Shown here: positions 1 through 6,586 of the stretch, one piece after another
Layout of the letters: every line of letters starts with the position of its first letter
Position numbering within the stretch: position 1 is the first letter of the stretch
Assembly: GCA_002320385.1 (NCBI GenBank)
Contig: DCKN01000056.1
Coordinates: 1 to 11,522, forward strand
From: Proteobacteria bacterium UBA1673
GTDB lineage: Bacteria > Pseudomonadota > Gammaproteobacteria > Comchoanobacterales > Comchoanobacteraceae
DNA length: 11,522 nucleotides
Direction: 5' to 3'
Program-made: the position numbers and the translations under genes
Notes under the pieces: model-generated
Databases searched by the model: none
What the model was told of the DNA's origin: nothing
What the model saw: the letters and a program-made list of their open reading frames with translations, nothing else

Positions 1-822
1 TATCAAAAAACTATCCACCGGTAGATCGCGCAAAGTCTCAATCGCTGAGCCTGACAATAACGCATGGGTTGCAATCATTTGAATGCGCCCTGCCCCCCGA
101 GCATGCAAAAGCGTTACAACTTTTGCCAAGGTGCCACCCGTATCAATCATATCATCAATAATCACACAATCACGGCCTTGCACTTGACCAACAACATCAA
201 CAATTTCACACTGATTAGCCGCCGGCCTGTGTTTATGCATAACCACTTTGTCAGCCTTAAATTGAGACGTCCATTGCCGACAACGTGCAAAGCTTCCACC
301 GTCAGGATACACCACTGAAAGACGATCCGATGGCTGAAAATGCGATGATAACAAAGCAAAACTAGACAAGTTCACCACTGGCATTGGAAAATGCTTCACA
401 GCAGCAGGATTATGCAAATCAATGGTTGCCAGTGCATCCACGCCGGCAACATGCAGCATCTGAGCCAACAAGGCAAGCCCCAAAGATTCATGATCCGTCT
501 CCGCCCTATCTTGACGCGCATAAGCAAGATACGGCACAAACACAGCAACACGAGAGCAGCCAGCACGCTTAGCAGCATCCACCATCAATAAAAGCTGCAT
601 GATATCATCATGCACTGGTGGTGTTAACGCATGCATAATCACCACAGGCTGACCCGATAGATCGGGCGGCATTTGCACATGGCATTCTTGATCTGCAAAA
701 CGATTCACCGTCAATAATTGACAACACAAGGCTGCTTGTCGACGCAAAACCGTCTTAAAATATGCAACTTGCGGACTAAGTAATACCTGTACAGTCGGCT
801 TTTTTCCTTGTGCATTGACCAT
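1..822 (-). CDS. prs: Divergent ribose-phosphate pyrophosphokinase, C-terminus outside window
   Basis: This gene encodes a PRPP synthetase, which transfers pyrophosphate from ATP to ribose-5-phosphate to make PRPP for nucleotide, NAD, histidine and tryptophan synthesis in the cytoplasm. The 274 visible residues match the family along their length: RFADQE (41-46), YARQDR (101-106), the metal-binding histidine in TIDLHN (133-138), PDGGS (173-177), the catalytic loop KHRPAAN (197-203, keeping the Lys and Arg of E. coli KRRPRAN) and the PRPP loop IDDMIDTGGTL (222-232). About 35-40 residues should lie left of position 1. It diverges from the housekeeping enzyme: YLAYARQDR followed by AETDHESLG replaces YFGYARQDRRVRSARVP, so it may be a second, specialised Prs rather than the main copy. 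The ATG at 822 is the only plausible start, but its ribosome-binding site is weak. It lies downstream of the DUF2339 gene, across a 368-base gap, so it probably has its own promoter. Confidence 0.9.
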   Translation of the reverse strand, partial: MVNAQGKKPTVQVLLSPQVAYFKTVLRRQAALCCQLLTVNRFADQECHVQMPPDLSGQPVVIMHALTPPVHDDIMQLLLMVDAAKRAGCSRVAVFVPYLAYARQDRAETDHESLGLALLAQMLHVAGVDALATIDLHNPAAVKHFPMPVVNLSSFALLSSHFQPSDRLSVVYPDGGSFARCRQWTSQFKADKVVMHKHRPAANQCEIVDVVGQVQGRDCVIIDDMIDTGGTLAKVVTLLHARGAGRIQMIATHALLSGSAIETLRDLPVDSFLI

Positions 823-1190
823 CTTAAATCTATATAACGTGTTACGAATCAAAGTAAGTCAACGATATAGCACATATCGATGCAATACCGTAAAAAAATA
901 GGATTTTTTTCAAAACACAATGAGTGCCTAATAAAAAATAAAGACAGACACTTAATAAGAAAAGCAACCAACCCACACAGATAGCGAATGAGAAAAAACC
1001 CGCGCTGCGCTAGTACAAGCATCGACTTGTCAACATGGCAACACAAACAGCACAGCTAATACAAAGACCTACACCTAGGCATGGCGCACAGAAAACAGAA
1101 GTTTGCCTAAGTATGCAAACGACCTTAGGCATGCATTTGTCCATCGCTATAATCAGGCCAGAAACAAGCGTATCCTAACCGCTCACGACA
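823..1190. other. Gene-free stretch between prs and the DUF2339 gene
   Basis: No credible coding region is visible on either strand; the short open frame at 849-1046 (minus) has no recognisable protein features. Because both flanking genes read leftwards, this stretch should hold the end of the DUF2339 transcript and the promoter and leader of prs. Only weak promoter-like elements are visible near prs on the minus strand (for example TATATC close to 866 with a poor -35, and TTGACT near 860 with a poor -10). A nested inverted repeat is listed separately. No convincing intrinsic terminator was found. Confidence 0.5.
1101..1131. repeat. Nested, mutually exclusive inverted repeats
   Basis: Two perfect short inverted repeats overlap. 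GTTTGC (1101-1106) pairs with GCAAAC (1115-1120) across an 8-base loop. TGCCTAAG (1104-1111) pairs with CTTAGGCA (1124-1131) across 12 bases. They share bases, so only one can form at a time. A related CCTAGGCATG lies just to the left (1074-1083). The repeat sits 60 bases beyond the DUF2339 stop codon, but no T-run follows it in the direction of transcription, so it is not a standard terminator. It could be an operator, a 3'-end processing stem or chance. Confidence 0.35.
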
Positions 1191-3857
1191 CTAACTATGC
1201 TCGCTCATCAGGGGCTTAGGTGACGCTATTTTCACAAAGCGTGCATATAGCCAGCTCAAAACCAATAAACACAAGCCAAGACCAAGAAATGACAACACGC
1301 GATACAAACCTTCCAACGCAGCTGCATCATAGAGAAATACTTTGGCAACCGTTAATAAAATAAGCCCACTGGATAAGCGACGCATCCATAAATCTTGATA
1401 ACGAATACCTGCTAATAATACCCCCACTGCCATCAGCAGCCAGGCAAGTGAATAAGTATACAGCTCAGCATGTGATGCCAGCCCAAGATGCATCTGCGCA
1501 CCATGAAAAGCATAGCGCACGTATAAGTTCACAAGCACAAACACCATGAGACACGCAAACCCCCTCGCATAACGGCGAAAAACCGGTAAGGACGCATCAT
1601 CCTGCAAGAGCATACAAGCCAACTCAGTCCATAATAACGGCAAGGCATAGGGCACCAATAAAGTCGTCAACGGCCCCCATCCAAATATAGATACAGGCGT
1701 CCACAATGGGTTGCCAATCAACACATCAAAAAATAGTAATCGCGCGACAGCCATGCCAATCACAGCTAGGCCCATACGCAAGATCATAGATCTATCCAAG
1801 CAACGACCGAGTGCTAACAACGCACATCCCCACACCAATAACACATTACTCACCACACTAGCAATCCAATGTGCTGGAACGATCAATAATAAATCCGGTC
1901 CATCGTGCAAGGCCTGACGAGCCATAAAAAATACCATGATAGTCGACAACAGCACAGCAACACGATCAAAATAATCAGCCAAGTTTGTAGCAGACAAATC
2001 CCGAATATGCTTAGCTGCAAGCAAAAAACTAACCGCAGGAATCGCCAATTGCAACGCGGGCGCATAAGCAATCAATAAGTCTGCAGGATAAACAGCTGAC
2101 GTGGCACCCAGCATGAGCGACTCCAACCACAAGAAAGCTTGCGGCAACAGCAAACAACCATAAAGCACAGCAAGGCAGCGCGTCAATGCTCGAAAAATAT
2201 CCTCACACGATCCACGACATAACCAACTCGTTACCACCATTTGTAAACTAACCGCAATCGGCAATACTGCGCCATCAAGCACAATCACACAGGCAAGCAC
2301 AAAAAAAGTTGAGGCAAGCCCTGCAAATACTGCACACACCCATGACTTTTGTTCATCATGATGTGCAAAACAAGCGCGCTGAGCACACAAAAACAGCATC
2401 ACAGACACGCCAGAAGCCACGAGAGCAAACAAACCCCACAGCGATACAAGCACAGGACTCAAGGTGTATAAAGTTGATAACTTCCCGTATGCCAACAGAT
2501 AAAATCCTAAACTGGAACCAGCAAAAACGCCAGCCCACAACACTGGCACAGCACTCGACCACAAAGCAATGCCAGACCAACACACATAAAGCATGGCAAA
2601 AGCAGTAAGCACGATGAAGAACGCCCCATTATCCACCGGGTGCCACGACCCGAGCATCAATCCATTCATACACAGAGAAACCAAAGGCATAAACCCATAA
2701 AGATGCACACGCAAAGTTGCAAGGCCTAGGCCAGCGATAGACGTAGCGGCAAATAAAACCCAAGTCGCCTCGTCAAACCCAGAAAACTGCAACATACCGC
2801 TCAATAACAACATTATCCCACCCAAGGAGACAAGGTTTAAACGCCCAGCATCAGAAGCCCAAAGTGCATAGTCAACCGTTGCATCTTGATAAGCACGGGC
2901 AGAGAGTACGCCTGAAGTCACACAGACTGCAAGCGCAAACACAGACAAAGAAAAAACCTGTGGTTGCCCAAAAACAGCATGATACCCCACCCCTAACAGC
3001 ATCGTGATCAACAAAACAGGTAAGGATAAAGACCACCAATGCATCCGCTTAATCAGACTAAATGCCATGCCAAAAATCACATACAGATAGAGATAAAGCA
3101 CCATATCAGGAATAGCAGTCGCACCAACCAAAGCTGGCACCGTATAGCCACCAATTAAACCAAGCAAAGCAACCGGCATACCTAATTGTAACGCTAAATA
3201 GAAAGACCCACCAGTACACAAGGCTAATAACACAAGCGCTTGATAAGGCCCAAGAAACTGATACATGTTAAATGCAGCAAAAATTGCGGCATATAAAATA
3301 GCAACCGCAGAACCTGTCAGCGCCTGCACAATCCGTAATTGATTGGCAATCGCGCATCGATGATGTAAAAACCCAGCTGCCACAAGCAACATATTAGCCA
3401 AAACAACACTCAAACCAACACGAACCATTGGACTCAGAAGACCGGATTCAACCGAATATTTCACTAAGAAAAATCCTGATAAAATAATCGCAACACCACC
3501 AATCCACACTGCCAAATGCCTACCAAAAGAATCCATAAGTGAAACTGCAAATGATCGAGCACCAGCGTATGAACCAGCAATCCCTGCACTTGACTCAACA
3601 TGATCAAGCGATACCACGGACCTATCTTGCTGTTGCGTAGCAGCAGCGGTGAGCATGCGTAAAACGAGATCTAGAAAAGCATTTCCCTCTGAACCCTCAG
3701 CACCTGGGGTCACACTAAACTGCCGCTCAGAACGAATGATGTGACAGAGGCGCTGCACCTCTGCTTCAAGATTGCGCACACGTTGAGAGATTTGACTAGA
3801 TCGATAAACCCCAGCAAATACAAAAAGCACTACACAAAAACTCATCCATTCATTCAT
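1191..3857 (-). CDS. DUF2339-family large multi-pass membrane protein
   Basis: This is an inner-membrane protein of 888 residues and unknown biochemical function. An N-terminal membrane segment (about 5-18) is followed by a short coiled coil (about 22-42, with the repeat RVRNLEAEVQRL) and a polar linker to about residue 110. The rest is an almost unbroken series of hydrophobic helices, by eye more than twenty. The stretch beginning WIGGVAIILSGFFLVKYSVE and continuing through SPMVRVGLSVVLANMLL matches the signature region of DUF2339 (PF10101) and fixes the family. The length is usual for these proteins. The ATG at 3857 is well supported by a strong Shine-Dalgarno GAGGAGG seven bases upstream. 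The gene starts 33 bases after the stop of the GumN-like gene and is probably in the same operon. It is somewhat richer in GC than the right-hand gene pair. No enzymatic motif was seen; transport or envelope roles would be guesses. Confidence 0.9.
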   Translation of the reverse strand: MNEWMSFCVVLFVFAGVYRSSQISQRVRNLEAEVQRLCHIIRSERQFSVTPGAEGSEGNAFLDLVLRMLTAAATQQQDRSVVSLDHVESSAGIAGSYAGARSFAVSLMDSFGRHLAVWIGGVAIILSGFFLVKYSVESGLLSPMVRVGLSVVLANMLLVAAGFLHHRCAIANQLRIVQALTGSAVAILYAAIFAAFNMYQFLGPYQALVLLALCTGGSFYLALQLGMPVALLGLIGGYTVPALVGATAIPDMVLYLYLYVIFGMAFSLIKRMHWWSLSLPVLLITMLLGVGYHAVFGQPQVFSLSVFALAVCVTSGVLSARAYQDATVDYALWASDAGRLNLVSLGGIMLLLSGMLQFSGFDEATWVLFAATSIAGLGLATLRVHLYGFMPLVSLCMNGLMLGSWHPVDNGAFFIVLTAFAMLYVCWSGIALWSSAVPVLWAGVFAGSSLGFYLLAYGKLSTLYTLSPVLVSLWGLFALVASGVSVMLFLCAQRACFAHHDEQKSWVCAVFAGLASTFFVLACVIVLDGAVLPIAVSLQMVVTSWLCRGSCEDIFRALTRCLAVLYGCLLLPQAFLWLESLMLGATSAVYPADLLIAYAPALQLAIPAVSFLLAAKHIRDLSATNLADYFDRVAVLLSTIMVFFMARQALHDGPDLLLIVPAHWIASVVSNVLLVWGCALLALGRCLDRSMILRMGLAVIGMAVARLLFFDVLIGNPLWTPVSIFGWGPLTTLLVPYALPLLWTELACMLLQDDASLPVFRRYARGFACLMVFVLVNLYVRYAFHGAQMHLGLASHAELYTYSLAWLLMAVGVLLAGIRYQDLWMRRLSSGLILLTVAKVFLYDAAALEGLYRVLSFLGLGLCLLVLSWLYARFVKIASPKPLMSEHS

Positions 3858-3864
3858 AACAAAG

Positions 3865-3871
3865 CCTCCTC
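3865..3871 (-). promoter_or_regulatory. Strong ribosome-binding site of the DUF2339 gene
   Basis: On the minus strand this reads GAGGAGG, seven bases before the ATG at 3857. It fits the 16S rRNA 3' end almost completely and decides the start codon. It lies in the 33-base gap after the GumN-like gene. Confidence 0.8.
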
Positions 3872-3890
3872 GTCCTATTCAAATCATCGC

Positions 3891-4736
3891 TTAATCTAAT
3901 CGATGCATCGACATAGATTCAATCACATAACCATCTGCTTTAAAGTGAGACAATAAGCCATCATCTGCTGCCAGATGCGCCATACCAATGATAACAATGA
4001 ATTGTCCATGATTTGCATCATCAGCCAAGACTTGTTGAATGCGTGCATACATGCGTTGATCACGCTGTACGATGCGAAAGCTCTCAATCAATTTTGAATC
4101 CATAACACCCGTCCTGCCTCGCAGATAGTCACGGCGAAACGTTTGCATTTGCATAACATTTTTATCATTTTGCCTATCGGCAAAACCAGTACTCAACAAT
4201 CTCTGGTAAACAACAGTACCCGGCCATAACGCAACCGATACACCTGAATTGATAAAACTAGCCGCTGTTGGCCAAGTGTCATACAAATTGCCGTAAGGAA
4301 TATAATAAGTCTCATCACCATAGAAAAAAATTGAACCAATCATCGATCTCTGCGCATCAATAGATTCCATATAGACGGTTTTAACCTGATCCGAAACAGG
4401 CTCAAGCACCTCCAGCGCGATACGCTCCAAGCCAACAGACAAACCAGACCAATGACCAACATTCGTTTCAAAAAAAACATGCGTAGACTTGGGGATCATT
4501 TTCTGAAAAAACTGCTTATCTTCTTTAAGCTCCGCTTCAGTCAAACCCAGATGTGCAGAACCTTTAATATAGCCGACGATACGGCCATCTTTTTTCACAA
4601 CCAAATGACGACTCTGATCTGTCGAACCATAGTGTTGGTGATAGCACGGCAAGGTTAATAGATAAGGGAATAACACAAAAACCAAACTCAGCACCGCGAT
4701 ACGACGCCAAGAGAAATACGAAGACAAGAACAACAT
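3891..4736 (-). CDS. TraB/GumN-family protein with N-terminal signal or anchor
   Basis: This 281-residue protein belongs to the TraB/GumN (Tiki-related) family, whose animal Tiki members are metalloproteases; bacterial members are mostly uncharacterised. The family marks are at both ends: GSAHLG (59-64) with the first GxxH motif, the glutamate in VFFE (E90), and IIGMAHLAADDG (249-260) with the second GxxH motif, followed by the typical DGYVIESM ending. All putative metal-binding and catalytic positions are therefore present. Residues 10-30 form a basic-then-hydrophobic segment, indicating export or anchoring with the catalytic part outside the inner membrane. A cysteine follows (C31), but the residues before it (TLP) do not make a good lipobox. 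No clear Shine-Dalgarno precedes the ATG at 4736. The gene probably forms an operon with DUF2339 (33-base gap). It lies 140 bases downstream of the symporter, where no terminator is visible, so read-through is possible. Confidence 0.88.
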   Translation of the reverse strand: MLFLSSYFSWRRIAVLSLVFVLFPYLLTLPCYHQHYGSTDQSRHLVVKKDGRIVGYIKGSAHLGLTEAELKEDKQFFQKMIPKSTHVFFETNVGHWSGLSVGLERIALEVLEPVSDQVKTVYMESIDAQRSMIGSIFFYGDETYYIPYGNLYDTWPTAASFINSGVSVALWPGTVVYQRLLSTGFADRQNDKNVMQMQTFRRDYLRGRTGVMDSKLIESFRIVQRDQRMYARIQQVLADDANHGQFIVIIGMAHLAADDGLLSHFKADGYVIESMSMHRLD

Positions 4737-4876
4737 GGGAATTCTATTTATTAAAAGCGCAGATTACAATAAAAAAATCGAAAAATCAATACCAACAATG
4801 CCAAGTGTCCAAATAAACATCCATACTATTGAGGTCATTAGTGGACAGTAACACACATATCAATACAATTTAAGAC

Positions 4877-6292
4877 CTAATGACGATAGTTTCGGCACAT
4901 TCGAAAGACTTCAGGCCCCAAAAACCACAGACCAATCAAATTAGGAATCATCATCAAAGCCATCATCGTTTCACATATCGACCACACCAATTCAAGTTTA
5001 AATACAGCACCGAGAGGAATCACGAGCAGCCAAAGCAAACGATACGGCACCAGAACCCAATCACCAACCAGATACTGTATACATTTTTCACCATAGTAGC
5101 TATAACCGACCATCGTTGTAAATGCAAAAACAGCGAGCGCGACCGTCACAACAATACTACCCGAGGGAAGCACTTGAGAAAAAGCATGGCCTGTCAAAAC
5201 AGCTCCTGTTTCACCTGAACGATGTGACTGCGTCACTAAAATCACAAGACCCGTAATCGAACACACCACAATCGTATCGATAAAAGTACTCAACATAGCA
5301 ATATAGCCTTGACGAACCGGATCATTCGTTTTTGCAGCAGCATGCGCAATGGCAGTTGTACCTAAACCTGCCTCGTTAGAAAAAATACCTCGCGCTACCC
5401 CATATCGAATCGCGGCAACCATACCAGTACCGACAGCACCACCTTTAGCAGATTCTAGGGAAAAAGCTTCTTTTACAATCAATTGTAGCGTGGGAAACAG
5501 ACGATCAAAATGGTAAGCTAAAATCATCAAACCAGAAAACAGGTAGACAATGATCATTACAGGAACTAGCTTGCCTGCAAAATCAGCAATACGTTTGATA
5601 CCACCCAAAATAACTGCCCCAACCAAAATCATCACCACTAAACCAATCAATATTGGCTGGAAACCAAAGTCATCACTGAGAATCGCTGCAATCGAATTAA
5701 TTTGCACCATATTACCAATCGACAGCACCGAAATTGATGCCAAAAAAGCATAAACAGCTGATAAAAAACGTCCAATCACTGGTGTAGATTTGGCCATGCC
5801 AGCATGAATATAATACATTGGACCACCAATTGAATGACGATGACTATCCTGCTGTCGGTAGTTAACCGCACTGGTCGCCTCAGTAAAACTAATGGCCATT
5901 CCAATCAAAGCCACCAACCACATATAAAATAAAGCACCGGGGCCACCAAGATGTATGGCTGTTGCAACACCTACAATATTACCGCTACCAACAGCACCAG
6001 ACAACGCAGTCATTAGAGCATTAAATGGCGTGATATCGCCCTTTCCGCGACGATCAGCATGACGAGAGCGTAATAAAAGACCGGCAGCATAGCCGATTTT
6101 CTTCAAGGGCATAAAACGAAGACCATACATAAGATAGGCGCCTATCAATGCAATACCAGCCAACATAGGCGGGCCCCACAGATACTGATTGATTGACGTT
6201 AAATAAGTAAGTAGAGACAACCGAATATTCATACCAACCATATGCGCATCAATCATCAAAATAGTCAACAAAACAACAACACGAATAGTCAT
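4877..6292 (-). CDS. Sodium:alanine/glycine symporter, AGCS family
   Basis: This is an inner-membrane secondary transporter that imports small amino acids (alanine, glycine or similar) with sodium. The family signatures are clear: YLWGPPML near the N-terminus, GSGNIVGVATAIHLGGPGA, FTEATSAVNYR, GGPMYYIHAGMAK, FSNEAGLGTTAIAHAAAK with NDPVRQGY, then STFIDTIVVCSITG and YYGEKC near the C-terminus. The 471 residues fit the family's usual size of about 450-480, with ten to eleven membrane helices. The start is uncertain. The ATG at 6292 gives an N-terminal extension of about 20 residues; the Met codons at 6241 and 6232 would start nearer the family norm (shortly before INQYLWGPP). None has a strong ribosome-binding site. 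A good sigma70-like promoter lies upstream (6397-6425). The gene is transcribed away from the adenylation/oxidoreductase gene. The substrate cannot be fixed from sequence alone. Confidence 0.95.
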   Translation of the reverse strand: MTIRVVVLLTILMIDAHMVGMNIRLSLLTYLTSINQYLWGPPMLAGIALIGAYLMYGLRFMPLKKIGYAAGLLLRSRHADRRGKGDITPFNALMTALSGAVGSGNIVGVATAIHLGGPGALFYMWLVALIGMAISFTEATSAVNYRQQDSHRHSIGGPMYYIHAGMAKSTPVIGRFLSAVYAFLASISVLSIGNMVQINSIAAILSDDFGFQPILIGLVVMILVGAVILGGIKRIADFAGKLVPVMIIVYLFSGLMILAYHFDRLFPTLQLIVKEAFSLESAKGGAVGTGMVAAIRYGVARGIFSNEAGLGTTAIAHAAAKTNDPVRQGYIAMLSTFIDTIVVCSITGLVILVTQSHRSGETGAVLTGHAFSQVLPSGSIVVTVALAVFAFTTMVGYSYYGEKCIQYLVGDWVLVPYRLLWLLVIPLGAVFKLELVWSICETMMALMMIPNLIGLWFLGPEVFRMCRNYRH

Positions 6293-6396
6293 AATTAATA
6301 ATGAATATATTGAACAACTAACACATTAGACTACATAGATATGCATGATTATCTTCATAGAATAAAATCATTAACGCACCCCAATAAGCAAAAAAA

Positions 6397-6425
6397 ATTA
6401 TCACTCACTATACAATTAATGACAA
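6397..6425 (-). promoter_or_regulatory. Sigma70-like promoter of the AGCS symporter
   Basis: On the minus strand there is a -35 TTGTCA (6420-6425) and a -10 GATAAT (6397-6402), each matching five of six consensus bases, with an ideal 17-base spacer. Transcription would start near 6390, giving a leader of about 100-160 bases depending on the start codon used. The initial transcribed region contains a run of T. This is a pattern match by eye. Confidence 0.6.
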
Positions 6426-6483
6426 AGTTCATTAAAAATATCTTGTCGCAATAGTAAGATAAATGATTAATAGGCACAGATTG

Positions 6484-6512
6484 TTGCGAACAAGGAAATT
6501 AAGCGATAGAAT
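6484..6512 (+). promoter_or_regulatory. Sigma70-like promoter of the adenylation/oxidoreductase-kinase pair
   Basis: There is a -35 TTGCGA (6484-6489, four of six) and a -10 TAGAAT (6507-6512, five of six) with a 17-base spacer. The start would be near 6519, leaving a leader of about 68 bases before the GTG at 6587. It faces away from the symporter promoter, so the two transcription units diverge from a shared AT-rich region. The match is weaker than the symporter promoter, and an activator could be involved. Confidence 0.45.
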
Positions 6513-6570
6513 TCAAATGGAGATTAAATCTTTGTTAACGTAGCATAGCAAACTGATGATTATTCATCAT

Positions 6571-6577
6571 GGGGAGG
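6571..6577 (+). promoter_or_regulatory. Ribosome-binding site that favours the GTG start at 6587
   Basis: GGGGAGG is a near-perfect Shine-Dalgarno sequence nine bases before the GTG at 6587. It overlaps the G of the upstream in-frame ATG at 6569, so it would lie inside the coding sequence if that ATG were used. No comparable site precedes the ATG. This decides in favour of GTG and removes six residues from the longest reading frame. Confidence 0.75.
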
Positions 6578-6586
6578 CATAACCAA

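Noticed and set aside
64..591. Several short open frames on both strands over the left end
   Set aside because: They overlap the well-supported prs reading frame and encode low-complexity products without domain features; they are shadows of that gene.
993..1010. GC-rich stretch followed by six T on the minus strand, as a possible terminator
   Set aside because: Only a three-base-pair stem can form before the T-run, too weak for an intrinsic terminator.
2309..2608. A 99-codon plus-strand open frame inside the DUF2339 gene
   Set aside because: It is antisense to a recognised family member, has a Thr/Gln/Lys-rich composition expected of an antisense membrane-protein frame, and has no ribosome-binding site of note.
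4644..4736. Lipoprotein signal on the GumN-like protein (cysteine 31)
   Set aside because: The residues before the cysteine (TLP) do not fit the lipobox, so an ordinary signal peptide or anchor is more likely.
4834..4884. Inverted repeat GTCATTAG / CTAATGAC around the symporter stop codon
   Set aside because: The stem is 8 bases with a 35-base loop, one arm overlaps the coding end, and no T-run follows; it is likely chance.
4880..5218. A 112-codon plus-strand open frame inside the symporter gene
   Set aside because: It is antisense to conserved AGCS sequence; the His/Gln/Asn-rich product has no recognisable feature.
6293..6396. Possible glycine riboswitch in the symporter leader
   Set aside because: AGCS genes can carry one, but this leader is AT-rich and lacks the conserved G-rich aptamer core.
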